Assembly (NCBI GenBank): GCA_944386285.1
Contig: CALXAM010000015.1
Location: forward strand, 1-53,078
From: an uncultured Clostridia bacterium
Lineage (GTDB): Bacteria > Bacillota > Clostridia > Oscillospirales > Ruminococcaceae
DNA: 53,078 nucleotides
Direction of reading: 5' to 3'
Part shown: in pieces, positions 1-9,390 of the stretch
Numbering within the stretch: position 1 is the first letter of the stretch
How the letters are laid out: each line of letters opens with the position of its first letter
Made by a program: the position numbers and the translations under genes
Notes under the pieces: model-generated
Database searches by the model: none
The model's input: the letters and a program-made list of their open reading frames with translations, nothing else
What the model was told of the DNA's origin: nothing

Positions 1-45
1 GTAGACTTTTTTAATAACCACCGTCCGGCCGCTGCATTGGGTTAC

Positions 46-97
46 AGAAGCCCCGTTCAGTTTAAAACCGAACGGGGCTTCTGATAAATATTCTTTT
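46..97 (+). terminator. Intrinsic terminator of an upstream gene outside the window
   Basis: Arms AGAAGCCCCGTTC (46-58) and GAACGGGGCTTCT (70-82) pair perfectly around an 11-nt loop, and a T-rich tract ends at 97. It probably ends a plus-strand gene lying left of the window. It could also serve the minus-strand hydrolase at 232-825. Bases 1-45 hold nothing else I can name. Confidence 0.8.
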
Positions 98-231
98 TAC
101 TGTCTACTTTCTCTTGACAAGTGCAAAGGAATATCCTTTGCTCCGTTTTTTTCATTCATATTCTTTCTCAGAAAATAATCCAGTACTTTGTTTACTGCAA
201 CGCGTTACAAAACAAAACCACAGAAATCATA

Positions 232-825
232 TCATTCCAAATTGATTGTCTCTCCAGGCTCTACAATCAACGCCCCATGTGCAGTAAATTGCTTTGCACG
301 GTCAATATCAAACAGTTTTCCAGGCGCCATATGAATCGGAATCGTATGCGCAGCAGTGATTTTCTCCGCACAGCGAATCGTCTCTTCAATATCCATGGTG
401 TAAGTAAAGTCCATCGGTAAAACGGCATAATCCAATTTTCGTTTTGCCATACGAGACATTTCTTCTGTTTCACCGGTATCGCCGGCAAAATAAATGGAAA
501 CGCCATCCACAGTCACAATATACCCGACACACTCTGCTTTATTGTGGTGATGGTTATATGCTTCAACCGCCTCAACCACCGCAAAATCAAGCGTCAATGT
601 CTGATATTTCCCCTCTTTCAGTGCATTAAAATTCTGCCATATGACACAGTCAGAATTTTTTGCCGGAAGATCGATACAGTTATGATCATGGTGCTGATGG
701 GTTACCAGAATTAAATCTGCCGGAACCTCGTACCCCTCTCCGGCAAATGGATCAATAAAAATGACCTTCCCGCTGTCTGTTGTTAAACGCAGACTACCGT
801 GTCCCTGATACAATAACTTTGCCAT
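232..825 (-). CDS. MBL-fold metal-dependent hydrolase (UlaG/YtkL-like)
   Basis: A 197-residue metallo-beta-lactamase-fold protein, the usual size of the small L-ascorbate-6-phosphate-lactonase-like (UlaG/YtkL) group. The dinuclear metal site is visible: HxHxDH at residues 43-48, His-rich YNHHHN near 90, Asp in FAGDTGE (D116) and His in PIHMAPG (H165). It has no signal peptide, so it is cytosolic. The start at 825 follows a GGAGGG ribosome binding site. It is a single-gene unit with its own promoter, divergent from the lipoprotein operon. The substrate cannot be told from sequence: the fold class is secure, the reaction is not. Confidence 0.9.
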   Translation of the reverse strand: MAKLLYQGHGSLRLTTDSGKVIFIDPFAGEGYEVPADLILVTHQHHDHNCIDLPAKNSDCVIWQNFNALKEGKYQTLTLDFAVVEAVEAYNHHHNKAECVGYIVTVDGVSIYFAGDTGETEEMSRMAKRKLDYAVLPMDFTYTMDIEETIRCAEKITAAHTIPIHMAPGKLFDIDRAKQFTAHGALIVEPGETINLE

Positions 826-872
826 TCAGTATCCCTCCAAAAGTAAAATGTTACATGATTTCCTTTAAGCCT

Positions 873-901
873 GTTATAGCACAAGACAACACTTTCATCA
901 A
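873..901 (-). promoter_or_regulatory. Sigma-A-type promoter of the MBL-fold hydrolase
   Basis: On the minus strand TTGATG (901-896) and TATAAC (878-873) are separated by 17 bp, about 50 bp before the start codon. Confidence 0.6.
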
Positions 902-1119
902 GAAAAATTTATAGAGCAGCCAGATGTATCATCTTATATATTTCACAATTTAAACTATATATAGAATGCGGACATTCATAAACCCTGATTTTCAAATGAT
1001 TTTCATTTTGTTTTAACTGTTCATAGCGGAAATCATTCCTGATAAATGCTTTGAATTTCATAAGTTGATGTATATTTAAACGTTTGAAAAATAAATTACA
1101 TATATTTTTAAAAAACAAA

Positions 1120-1148
1120 TTTACTTTTGTTTATATTTGTGATAAAAT
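1120..1148 (+). promoter_or_regulatory. Probable promoter of the lipoprotein/ABC operon
   Basis: TTTACT (1120-1125) and TAAAAT (1143-1148) have a 17-bp spacer. The whole 826-1233 gap is very AT-rich; besides this promoter and the divergent one I see no gene in it. Confidence 0.5.
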
Positions 1149-1233
1149 AAAGGCGAAAAGAAATATTGAAATAGTATTATCCCTTGATTTCAAATTGCAA
1201 TTATAAAATATATGTATATGAGAGGTGATAACT

Positions 1234-2457
1234 ATGAAACGATTAGCAAAATGGGAACGGGTGTGTGCAGTCATTTGTGTATTATATCTCTTTCCCTTGT
1301 CAGGATGTGGATCAACAGATTACACCTCCCTCCCTGACAACTATAACAAAGAAACAGATTATCCATATTCGTTCTTTTCAACAACTGGGGTTGCGATTGC
1401 TCCTGCTGAGAACGGATACTACTATGTAGAAGGCGATTTTCTGTTTTTCTTAGACAGCACGTCCAAAGAAATAGCGGTTGTATGCAATCGTCCCGACTGC
1501 AAACATCAGCACGAGACCGATTCGAAAGAGGTTTGGAAGTGTGATGGGTATTTAGGTAGAGTCACATTTTGTAATGTGCAGGTATACGAGGACGCCGTGT
1601 ACGTACTGACGAACGGTTCTACAGAAAACGATGTGCTGGATTTGGGCGCGGGAGATAAACTCACAAAAATCTCGCTGGACGGCACAAAGCGCGAGGATAT
1701 TCGGCCGGTTTCTATTACACAAGGCTTTACACAGCCGCTCCGGATTCATCGCGGCTATGCGTATTATATTGAGAGCAGCAAAGAGGGGCAGGCACTGTAT
1801 CGGTTTCCACTTGATGATATAGAGGCAAAAGTTGAAACGGTTTACAGTACAAAGGGCTATGTCAGTGAGTTCATTCCATATGGGAATCACGTTTATATTC
1901 AGGCGGAAGGAAATATATTTGATTATTCCATCACGGAAAATCAGGTTCAGCTGTTAAAAGAACAATATTCTTTAGGCGGAATTTATAAAGATCAGCTACT
2001 GGTTCGATCAAATGATCAGCCCATCGAAGAACCACCTACCGGTGAATATGAATTACTTGACCGAAATACAAAGGAACTCTCACCGTTTATTTCTTTAGAT
2101 ACAAAAGACGGCATTGATGCTGTATATCTTGATACAAATGGTGAACAGCTTTTTGAATGGCGCATTCCGCTTGCAGATATTTTTGGTGAAAACTATGTGG
2201 AGAATCCAACGTATCAATTCTCTGTTTTGAATGAACAGGGAACTATCCAGTTTTCTGCTTCGTACACTTTGTTGAAAGATAGCCCGGTTTCATTTGCACC
2301 CGGAGACGAGCGTTTTGCATTCTTTTGGTCGATTGACCGTTATGGAACCGGAAATATTATGCTCGATCTGATTGACAAAGAAAACGGGTTTTCACGCACA
2401 AATATATTCACAGAGAATGAAAAAGTCTTAAATCCGGAAGTTTCTTCTTTTGAATAA
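1234..2457 (+). CDS. Cys/His-cluster lipoprotein, beta-propeller-like, linked to ABC exporter
   Basis: A 407-residue exported lipoprotein. A charged N terminus and hydrophobic stretch run into lipobox LSGC with lipidated Cys25. The rest alternates Tyr/Gly-rich strand-like segments typical of extracellular propeller-type sensor proteins. A compact cluster C84, C89, H91, H93, C103 could bind metal or form disulfides. The ATG at 1234 is chosen because AGAGGTG lies 6 bp before it; an in-frame GTG at 1225 overlaps that site. The permease and ATPase genes follow in the same direction, so it is probably an accessory or sensor subunit of that transporter. No enzyme motif is seen and its role is inferred from context only. 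Confidence 0.75.
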   Translation: MKRLAKWERVCAVICVLYLFPLSGCGSTDYTSLPDNYNKETDYPYSFFSTTGVAIAPAENGYYYVEGDFLFFLDSTSKEIAVVCNRPDCKHQHETDSKEVWKCDGYLGRVTFCNVQVYEDAVYVLTNGSTENDVLDLGAGDKLTKISLDGTKREDIRPVSITQGFTQPLRIHRGYAYYIESSKEGQALYRFPLDDIEAKVETVYSTKGYVSEFIPYGNHVYIQAEGNIFDYSITENQVQLLKEQYSLGGIYKDQLLVRSNDQPIEEPPTGEYELLDRNTKELSPFISLDTKDGIDAVYLDTNGEQLFEWRIPLADIFGENYVENPTYQFSVLNEQGTIQFSASYTLLKDSPVSFAPGDERFAFFWSIDRYGTGNIMLDLIDKENGFSRTNIFTENEKVLNPEVSSFE

Positions 2458-2518
2458 CAGGAAATCATCATAAAAACAAACACCGGCAGAGAATCGGGTG
2501 TTGCATGTACACTGTTTG

Positions 2519-2553
2519 ATTGGCATCTTGACACTCAATGTCGGGATGCCAAT
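2519..2553 (+). terminator. Strong intergenic hairpin between lipoprotein and permease genes
   Basis: Arms ATTGGCATC (2519-2527) and GATGCCAAT (2545-2553) extend inward through two G-U pairs and GACA/TGTC to a CTCAA loop, about 15 pairs in RNA. The tract after it (TTGCTTATC) is a poor U-run. It may be a partial attenuator or an mRNA processing/stability hairpin that sets the lipoprotein:permease ratio. Confidence 0.55.
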
Positions 2554-2578
2554 TTGCTTATCTGGGGAGGTGTTTTGC

Positions 2579-4969
2579 ATGCAGTTTGCGTATGAACTTT
2601 ATAAGCTTGTGACCAAAAAGATATTTTATCTGTTCTTGGCGGTTGTTTTGGTAGGAAACGGTGTACTGTTTTTCACAAGCCAGCAAGATTCCGTTTTGAT
2701 CGATGAGATTCTTCCACGTTATCGCGAAATTCTTGCGGAATACGAGGGATTTTCCACTGAAGAAACAATTGATCGTCTGCGTGAAATTGAAACAAAGCTA
2801 AATGTCTATTCGCAGATCACAGGGGCTTCCCAGCATCCGGATGAAGCACAACGGCAACAGCAGTTCGATGAGCTTCAAAAGCAGTTTCCCACAGAATATG
2901 ATGACTATGTAAAACATCCCGAGCAGGTCAAAGCTTTGCAGCAGGATGAACAGGCGTACCGGCGATTGATTCAAGAGGCGGATTATATCGAAGGGTTTGA
3001 CGAGTCCATCGACAACATCAATGCGCAGGCGGAAAAGATGAAAAAAATCAGCATCTTTGGTCAAAAAGGCACGTTTTCGTACAACAACATCATGAAAACG
3101 CCGGAAGATTTTGCGCCGCTGTGTTCGCTTCCGTTATCGTTCGGTGATTCAACAGCACTCACCGCGGCGTCTACATTCCGTATCACAGACGGATTGCTAT
3201 TTTTGTTTTCATTCTTTCTCTGCTTTCTTCTCTTTTTACAGGAGAAAGAAAACGGGCTGTTTACCCTGCTGCGTACTGCGAAAAACGGGCGCACACGTCT
3301 TGCGGGGGCAAAACTGTTGTCAGCGGTATTGATCGTTTTGGTTGTGAGCCTGATTTGTTATGGCACTGTTTTTGCAAGTGCCGCATATCTATACGACGGA
3401 TTTGGCGATCTTTCCCGCTATGTACAGTCCATGCAAGCATTTTCGCGCTGTACAATTCCGATGACAGTAGGACAATATATCGTCGTGTTTTTGCTCAGTA
3501 AAGCGGCGGCAATGCTGCTGATTACGCTCATTTTTGCAGCGACTTTCAGTATTTCTTCTTCAAGCGGGCAAGCGTATGTATTGATCGGCGGCATTGTATG
3601 TGTGAACTTGATTGCATATCTACTCATTCCGCCGCATTCGTATCTCAATCTCTTCAAATACATGAATTTTTTCGAGCTCACCGACACCTATTCACTTTAT
3701 ACGCAGTATCAGAACATCAATTTGTTTTCACTACCGGTGAACCGCGTGCTGTTTTCGTACGGATTCTCTGCATGTTTGGCAATCTTGTCGGTTACAGGTA
3801 TATTCTTAGTCTTTGTAAAAGGCGTAAAGCTACGCGGCGCGGCATTCCTACAAAAAGTGTCCGATTCCATTGCGCGAATGTTTGCACGGCTTCGAAAGAG
3901 CAGTCATCTATTTTCCCATGAGCTGTTTAAGCTGATGATCGGCGGAAAAGTGATTGTGCTGCTGCTTGCAGCCGTATTGTTTACTGCATACAGCTTACGT
4001 CAAACTGAGCTTTTCCTGTATACGCCAGAGCAGGTCTATGTGGAATACGCAAATACATTTGCAGGTGTGCTAAACGATCAAAAAATTCAATATATCAAAG
4101 AAGAACGCGCTTCACTGGATCGGATTGACGAGGAAATCAGCGCGCTATATGAAAAAGTCACACAAGGTGAACTCTCAAGCGAAGAGGCAGCTTTTCAGGC
4201 AACGTTGTTACGCAATCGACAGCAGGAAAAAGAGGAACCGCTTCGGGTGATCGAAAAGCAATCTGCCTATCTGCAAACGTTCAAAGAAACGCGTGGGATC
4301 ACCGGAGCGTTTGTAAACGAGCGGTACACAAAAGAATTTTTCGATCGTCCGGAAGGTGGTCAGACCATATCGATTCTCTATATTTTCCTGCTCATCTTTG
4401 CGGCGAGTTATCTTGTATCCTATGAGTATCAAACCGGTATGGTGCGTATTGTGACGGCGTCAAAGCACGGAAAATGGCGACTGTTTTTCACAAAATACGC
4501 GGTGTTATTCCTGTTTGCGATTCTTTTGTGGGCAGTGCTTTACGGCCGAGAACTGATTGACATGATACGATTCTTTCCAATCGGTGACATAGGCGTTCCG
4601 ATTCAAAGTATGGAGCAATTTTCGGAAATTCCGATCTTTATGAGCATCGATTCCTATCTTTGCTGTCTGTACGGTTTTCGGTTGCTTGGCGGTTTGATCG
4701 TCTGCACATTTACTCTATCGCTCTCCGTATTCCAGCTTCGCCGGGCGTTTTTAATTCTCATTTCCTCGGCCGTATTTTTACTGCCGATGCTGTTTGAAAT
4801 GCTTGGGCTTTTTTCGCTGTTGTCATTCACAGCAAACGGATTGTTCTGCCTAAACGAAATCTCTGCATTGCCGGGCGGATTTTTCACGGCGATCACAGAA
4901 ACCATCCTGCTCACCCTGTTGTGCGGTATTTTTGTCTGGTTCGCCAAACGCAGATTCTGCAATGAATAA
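2579..4969 (+). CDS. Large ABC-2-type permease with two membrane halves
   Basis: A 796-residue membrane protein built as two similar halves. Each begins with a short amphipathic lead (QFAYELYKL; HELFKLMIGGK), one transmembrane helix, a long charged helical extracytoplasmic region (about residues 35-200 and 490-600), then several transmembrane helices. This is the architecture of clostridial ABC-2 export permeases. The ATG at 2579 follows GGGGAGG by 8 bp; an upstream in-frame ATG at 2498 lacks a site and would add a non-membrane extension crossing the hairpin. The ATPase gene follows 14 bp downstream. The cargo is unknown; related systems export antimicrobial or signalling peptides. Confidence 0.85.
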   Translation: MQFAYELYKLVTKKIFYLFLAVVLVGNGVLFFTSQQDSVLIDEILPRYREILAEYEGFSTEETIDRLREIETKLNVYSQITGASQHPDEAQRQQQFDELQKQFPTEYDDYVKHPEQVKALQQDEQAYRRLIQEADYIEGFDESIDNINAQAEKMKKISIFGQKGTFSYNNIMKTPEDFAPLCSLPLSFGDSTALTAASTFRITDGLLFLFSFFLCFLLFLQEKENGLFTLLRTAKNGRTRLAGAKLLSAVLIVLVVSLICYGTVFASAAYLYDGFGDLSRYVQSMQAFSRCTIPMTVGQYIVVFLLSKAAAMLLITLIFAATFSISSSSGQAYVLIGGIVCVNLIAYLLIPPHSYLNLFKYMNFFELTDTYSLYTQYQNINLFSLPVNRVLFSYGFSACLAILSVTGIFLVFVKGVKLRGAAFLQKVSDSIARMFARLRKSSHLFSHELFKLMIGGKVIVLLLAAVLFTAYSLRQTELFLYTPEQVYVEYANTFAGVLNDQKIQYIKEERASLDRIDEEISALYEKVTQGELSSEEAAFQATLLRNRQQEKEEPLRVIEKQSAYLQTFKETRGITGAFVNERYTKEFFDRPEGGQTISILYIFLLIFAASYLVSYEYQTGMVRIVTASKHGKWRLFFTKYAVLFLFAILLWAVLYGRELIDMIRFFPIGDIGVPIQSMEQFSEIPIFMSIDSYLCCLYGFRLLGGLIVCTFTLSLSVFQLRRAFLILISSAVFLLPMLFEMLGLFSLLSFTANGLFCLNEISALPGGFFTAITETILLTLLCGIFVWFAKRRFCNE

Positions 4970-4983
4970 AAGGAGGCGGCGTG

Positions 4984-5859
4984 ATGGAACTCACGATTTC
5001 GCATATCAGCAAAACATACAAAAAAGGCGGCGTCAAGGCGCTTGATGATTTTTGCGCAGTGCTCACTCCAGGCGTATATGGATTCTTAGGACCAAATGGT
5101 GCTGGAAAATCGACGCTAATGAATATTATCACAGACAATCTCATGCCGGACAGCGGTGAAATTTTATTTGACGGAAAAAGCACCCGTTTACTTGGAAAAT
5201 CGTTTCGCGCACGGGTTGGCTATATGCCGCAGCAGCAGGGACTTTACGATGATTTTTCGGCAGTTCGGTTTCTTTGGTATATGGCGGCGATTAAAGGAAT
5301 CCCACGTAAAGACGCAAAACCACAGATTGAACAGTTGCTTGCGCTTGTGAATCTAAAAGAATCCGCGCACAAAAAGCTCGGTACGTTTTCAGGTGGCATG
5401 AAACAGCGCATTTTGATTGCGCAAGCACTGCTAAATGATCCGGATATTTTGATTCTTGACGAGCCAACCGCCGGACTTGATCCGAAAGAACGCATCCGTA
5501 TCCGAAACTTCATCAGTCAAATTGCACAGGACAAAATCGTCATTTTGGCAACCCATGTGGTCTCTGACATCGAATTTATCGCCAAGGAAATCATGCTCAT
5601 TAAAAAGGGACGTTTATTGCTGCTTGATACTCCTAATCACATCATTGAATCCATGAACGGAAAGGTATTCTCTTCGCTTATCTCACCGAATGAATTATCC
5701 GCCGCACAAAGTCATTACCGGATCAGCAATATTGCAAATGAAGAAGGTTTTCTTCGTATTCGGATTGTGAGCGATACGCCGCCGATTTACGAACAAACAC
5801 AGCCCGTCAAGCCTACACTGGAAGATGTATATTTATCCTATTTTTCGGATGAATCATAA
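4984..5859 (+). CDS. ABC transporter ATP-binding protein (CcmA-type)
   Basis: A 291-residue nucleotide-binding subunit. Walker A GPNGAGKST is at 36-44, the Q-loop region MPQQQG near 81, signature FSGGMKQR at 135-142, Walker B ILILDE at 155-160 followed by PTAGLD, and the switch His in ATHVVSD near 200. The C-terminal ~90 residues are the extra domain typical of ABC-2 export ATPases. The start is taken at ATG 4984, 7 bp after GGAGG; a GTG at 4981 is possible. It energises the preceding permease and ends the three-gene operon at a hairpin. Confidence 0.92.
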   Translation: MELTISHISKTYKKGGVKALDDFCAVLTPGVYGFLGPNGAGKSTLMNIITDNLMPDSGEILFDGKSTRLLGKSFRARVGYMPQQQGLYDDFSAVRFLWYMAAIKGIPRKDAKPQIEQLLALVNLKESAHKKLGTFSGGMKQRILIAQALLNDPDILILDEPTAGLDPKERIRIRNFISQIAQDKIVILATHVVSDIEFIAKEIMLIKKGRLLLLDTPNHIIESMNGKVFSSLISPNELSAAQSHYRISNIANEEGFLRIRIVSDTPPIYEQTQPVKPTLEDVYLSYFSDES

Positions 5860-5866
5860 AACACAC

Positions 5867-5900
5867 ATAAAGGCATCTCTTAATAAAGAGATGCCTTTAT
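5867..5900 (+). terminator. Terminator of the ABC operon
   Basis: A perfect 15-bp stem, ATAAAGGCATCTCTT (5867-5881) with AAGAGATGCCTTTAT (5886-5900), and AATA loop. The T-tract is weak (CCTTTAT). From here to the regulator stop at 6066 I see no gene. Confidence 0.75.
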
Positions 5901-6065
5901 CCTTTATATGGTTCTAATATGATTCATCAAACATGATCTATCATTTTTAAACTGCCTATGGGATCATTTTAAGAAAAAACGAACGAAAAATCCAGTAATG
6001 AATCCCGCAGTCACTTTCTTTTTTAAAAAATTTCCGCTATACTAAAAACAAAAAGAATTTACTTC

Positions 6066-6911
6066 TCAAGTGTTTTTGCTTTCTTTCTGAAATCGTTTGC
6101 GATACTCTTTCGGTGTCATTCCGGTAGAGCGCCGAAAGACCCGATAAAAATAATTCGGATCACGAAATCCGCTTTTTTCCGAAATGTCCGTAATGGAATA
6201 TGTCGTATCGCACAACAAATCCTGCGCTCGCTCAATCCGCATTTTTGTAATCTGTTCGGAAATGCCGCAGCCATATAACTCATATGATAAATGATACAGT
6301 CTGCTCCGGCTCAGAGAAAGTGCTTTACACACCCGTTCACACGAGAGCGGTTCTGTTAAATGTTCGGATAAAAAGCGGGGCAGCTTTGTATAATGACTCT
6401 CCGGTGCAAGACGAGCAAGTCGTTCTTGATATAACGCCTTTGCTGCAAGAGAGAGCAGATCCCCTGCAGCAGAGAGCACCTTTTTCGATATATGAGGAAG
6501 CGCTTCATATGCGTCCCGCAGCGTTCCTTCTAAAACACCGTACCCACAGCAGCGATCATAAACCTGCCTAAATGCCGCGTCTTCCAGTACAATATGACCA
6601 AGCAGCAGATAACCGACTGTAACCTCTTCTACACGAATCGGCATAATCATTTCAAGCAGTCCTGCATGGCAGGAATACACCAACGTTTTCGATGATTTCT
6701 GCGCCATTTTGCAGGCATTTTGATCACAGCGAATGCAATTTTCGTGTCCGTTTGCTGTACTGCGAATCAGACGGCAAAAAAGGGGCAGCTCATGCGGATA
6801 AGATAAGATATCAGCGCCTGATGCGTCAAATACAACGGCGCGCAGCCCGGTCAATTCATAAAAATCCTGCAGCAGTACCGTAAGTTCTGCTCGATCAAAC
6901 ATTGCGCGCAC
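6066..6911 (-). CDS. PocR-sensor AraC-family transcriptional regulator
   Basis: About 281 residues. The N-terminal half is a PocR-type ligand-binding domain with the Cys pattern NCIRCDQNAC and a downstream CHAGL. The C-terminal ~100 residues carry two helix-turn-helix motifs of the AraC/XylS family, with ITDISEKSGFRDPNYFYRVFRR and TPKEYRKRF signatures. PocR domains bind small organic ligands such as diols or sugars. GTG at 6911 is preferred because GAGGG sits 7 bp upstream; ATG at 6902 is 16 bp away. It is transcribed divergently from the sugar kinase/epimerase genes, so it most likely activates them in response to their substrate (inference). Confidence 0.88.
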   Translation of the reverse strand: MRAMFDRAELTVLLQDFYELTGLRAVVFDASGADILSYPHELPLFCRLIRSTANGHENCIRCDQNACKMAQKSSKTLVYSCHAGLLEMIMPIRVEEVTVGYLLLGHIVLEDAAFRQVYDRCCGYGVLEGTLRDAYEALPHISKKVLSAAGDLLSLAAKALYQERLARLAPESHYTKLPRFLSEHLTEPLSCERVCKALSLSRSRLYHLSYELYGCGISEQITKMRIERAQDLLCDTTYSITDISEKSGFRDPNYFYRVFRRSTGMTPKEYRKRFQKESKNT

Positions 6912-6942
6912 ATCGTTTCCCTCTTTCCTTTTGGTTATTTTT

Positions 6943-6972
6943 ATTATACATAGTCCCATATTAAAAAGTCAA
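6943..6972 (-). promoter_or_regulatory. Promoter of the PocR-AraC regulator
   Basis: On the minus strand TTGACT (6972-6967) and TATAAT (6948-6943) have an 18-bp spacer, in the 86-bp divergent region shared with the kinase gene. I cannot see a convincing unregulated plus-strand promoter there, which fits activator-dependent kinase transcription. Confidence 0.6.
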
Positions 6973-6997
6973 ATGACAACGAATAGGAGAATGTGAT

Positions 6998-8584
6998 ATG
7001 GCAAACACCAACTTTGATGAATTTTCATTGGGAATTGAACTTGGTTCCACCCGTATTAAAGCGGTCTTAATTGATTCGGCACACAATGTCGCTGCAACCG
7101 GTGCACACGACTGGGAAAACCGTTTTGAAGATGGCTATTGGACCTATTCACTCGATGCAGTATGGACTGGAATTCAAGATGCTGTTGCCCAGCTGATGAA
7201 CGCTGTTTTAGAAAAATACGGCTCACCGCTTACAACGGTTGGTGCAATCGGCATTTCCGCAATGATGCACGGGTATCTGCCATTTGACCAAGAACATCAT
7301 CAGCTTGTCCCTTTCCGCACTTGGCGCAACACCACGACTGCCAAAGCTGCAGAAGAATTATCACAGCTGTTTTGCTTTAACATTCCACAGCGGTTTAGCA
7401 GCGCACATTTATATCAAGCGATGCTCAATCAAGAGCCGCATCTTTCTTCCCTCGCAAGCATCAACACCCTTGCCGGCTATGTTCATGAATCTTTAACCGG
7501 AATGCGCGTACTGGGAATCGGGGAAGCATCCGGTATGTTCCCGGTCGACGGCACAATCTGCGATTACGATGCGCACATGGTCGAACAATTTGATCACCTG
7601 CTTGATCAATATAATATGCCGCAGCGAATCAAAACACTGCTTCCGAAAGTCTGCAAAGCAGGCGAAGATGCCGGCATTCTTACCCCGGCAGGCGCGCATC
7701 TTTTAGACCCTACCGGAGCGCTTCAGCCAGGTGCATTGATGTGTCCGCCGGAAGGAGACGCTGGAACCGGCATGGTCGCAACCAACAGTATCAAGGCCGG
7801 CACCGGTAACGTATCGGCTGGCACTTCTATTTTCGCAATGGTCGTATTATCGCAGCCGCTCTCCAAACCATATCCGGAAATCGATATGGTCACAACACCG
7901 GAGGGGCTTCCCACTGCAATGGTTCACTGCAACACCTGCTCTTCCGATTTAGACGCATGGGTTCGCGTTCTGCATGAAATAGCGCAGGCATGCGGCGCAC
8001 AGCTGACAAAAGGCCAATGCTATGATCTGTTTTACGAAAACGCTTTAAAAGGAGATCCGGACTGCGGCGGTCTTGTTAATTTCAACTACTATGCTGGTGA
8101 ACCGGTAACTGGTCTTTTGGATGGCTGCCCAATGCTTCTTCGCCGTGCTGACGCATCGCTGACCCTTCCAAACCTTGCACGCGCACAGCTTTATTCCACC
8201 ATGGCAACCTTAAAACTTGGCATGGATCTTCTGCTCGAATCAGAATCTGTTCCGCTTCACAGCTTAATGGGACATGGCGGATTATTCAAAACACCGGTTG
8301 CAAGCCAGCGTATCATGGCAAGCGCATTAAACGTACCGGTTATGGTACAAAAGACGGCCGGCGAAGGCGGTCCATGGGGTATGGCAATTTTAGCGGCTTA
8401 CCGCAAAAATCGCAAAGACGGACAAAGTCTCGCAGATTATTTGGATCACGTGGTATTTAAGAATCTCGAGTGCACTGTCTGTGAACCAAATCAGTCGGAT
8501 CGAGAAGGCTTCGTCGCATTTATGGAACGCTATACCGCATGTCTGCCGGCGGAAAAAGCAGCGGCCGAAGCGCTTAAACAATAA
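6998..8584 (+). CDS. FGGY-family pentulose kinase (AraK-like ribulokinase candidate)
   Basis: A 528-residue FGGY sugar kinase. The N-terminal phosphate loop is GIELGSTRIK (residues 12-21), with Glu where many relatives have Asp. An AMMHGYLPFD segment and a C-terminal GHGGLFKTP plus GEGGPWGMA form the second ATPase lobe. It lies 30 bp before an AraD-type epimerase gene, so L-ribulose is the likely substrate, giving L-ribulose 5-phosphate. The sequence style resembles the clostridial non-AraB ribulokinase (AraK) rather than classic AraB; that is recognition from memory. A xylulokinase or other pentulokinase role is the alternative. The start follows TAGGAGA by 7 bp. Confidence 0.8.
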   Translation: MANTNFDEFSLGIELGSTRIKAVLIDSAHNVAATGAHDWENRFEDGYWTYSLDAVWTGIQDAVAQLMNAVLEKYGSPLTTVGAIGISAMMHGYLPFDQEHHQLVPFRTWRNTTTAKAAEELSQLFCFNIPQRFSSAHLYQAMLNQEPHLSSLASINTLAGYVHESLTGMRVLGIGEASGMFPVDGTICDYDAHMVEQFDHLLDQYNMPQRIKTLLPKVCKAGEDAGILTPAGAHLLDPTGALQPGALMCPPEGDAGTGMVATNSIKAGTGNVSAGTSIFAMVVLSQPLSKPYPEIDMVTTPEGLPTAMVHCNTCSSDLDAWVRVLHEIAQACGAQLTKGQCYDLFYENALKGDPDCGGLVNFNYYAGEPVTGLLDGCPMLLRRADASLTLPNLARAQLYSTMATLKLGMDLLLESESVPLHSLMGHGGLFKTPVASQRIMASALNVPVMVQKTAGEGGPWGMAILAAYRKNRKDGQSLADYLDHVVFKNLECTVCEPNQSDREGFVAFMERYTACLPAEKAAAEALKQ

Positions 8585-8614
8585 CTCTTTACAACAGAAA
8601 GCGGGAATCTTAGC

Positions 8615-9304
8615 ATGTTAGAACAACTTAAACAACAAGTCTATGAAGCAAATATGGAGCTGCCACGCAGAGGTCTTATCACCTATACGTGGGGAAACGT
8701 CAGCGGAATTGATCGTCAGAGCGGTCTGTTTGTCATTAAACCAAGCGGTGTGGAGTATGACGTACTAACACCTGATGACATGGTCGTCATGGATCTTGAT
8801 GGCAATCGTGTAGAAGGAAAGTATCGTCCCTCCTCCGATACACCAACTCATCTTGTACTCTATCGCACGTTTCCTGAGATCGGCGGAATCGTGCATACAC
8901 ACTCGCCTTATGCGACTTCCTGGGCACAAGCAAAGCGTCCGCTTCCCTGCTATGGAACGACGCATGCCGATTATTTTTACGGCGAAATCCCATGCGCCAG
9001 AAATTTGACTCCGGAAGAAATCGAAAGCGGGTATGAAGAAAATACCGGTGTGGTGATCGTGGAAACATTCAAAGGCAAAAATCCAGTGCATTTGCCGGGT
9101 GTTTTATGCGCAAATCACGGTCCATTTACATGGGGTAAAGACGCCGCACAAGCGGTCTACAATGCAGTCGTTTTAGAAGAAATCGCCAAAATGGCGCTGT
9201 TTACAGAGCTATTAAATCCAAATGCAGCACCTGCACCACAGGCAATGCAGGATAAGCATTTTTTACGGAAACACGGACCAAACGCCTACTATGGTCAAAA
9301 ATAA
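8615..9304 (+). CDS. araD: L-ribulose-5-phosphate 4-epimerase (AraD/UlaF/SgbE family)
   Basis: A 229-residue class II aldolase/epimerase. Family signatures are GNVSGID near residue 28, the substrate-phosphate loop KPSGVEYD near 45, SSDTPTH, and zinc ligands HTHSPYAT near 96-98 plus the later HGPFTWG. It converts L-ribulose 5-phosphate to D-xylulose 5-phosphate, feeding the pentose phosphate route. It forms an operon with the preceding kinase. No L-arabinose isomerase gene is in the window, so the input sugar is not proven. Confidence 0.92.
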   Translation: MLEQLKQQVYEANMELPRRGLITYTWGNVSGIDRQSGLFVIKPSGVEYDVLTPDDMVVMDLDGNRVEGKYRPSSDTPTHLVLYRTFPEIGGIVHTHSPYATSWAQAKRPLPCYGTTHADYFYGEIPCARNLTPEEIESGYEENTGVVIVETFKGKNPVHLPGVLCANHGPFTWGKDAAQAVYNAVVLEEIAKMALFTELLNPNAAPAPQAMQDKHFLRKHGPNAYYGQK

Positions 9305-9334
9305 TTCTTGCCAAATTCTTTTTCATTTTCTCAT

Positions 9335-9368
9335 GCGGCAGTTCTTTTAAAAGGCTGCCGCTTTCTCT
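9335..9368 (+). terminator. Terminator after araD
   Basis: GCGGCAG (9335-9341) pairs with CTGCCGC (9355-9361), followed by the T-rich tail TTTCTCTTT. Confidence 0.7.
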
Positions 9369-9390
9369 TTATCCGCATTGGATTTCCCGA

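Noticed and set aside
121..420. A 99-codon plus-strand frame antisense to the MBL-fold gene
   Set aside because: It is a shadow of the clearly coding minus-strand frame.
909..1118. A 69-codon minus-strand frame in the AT-rich gap
   Set aside because: Composition is random AT-rich, no ribosome binding site, and it overlaps where the operon promoter is expected.
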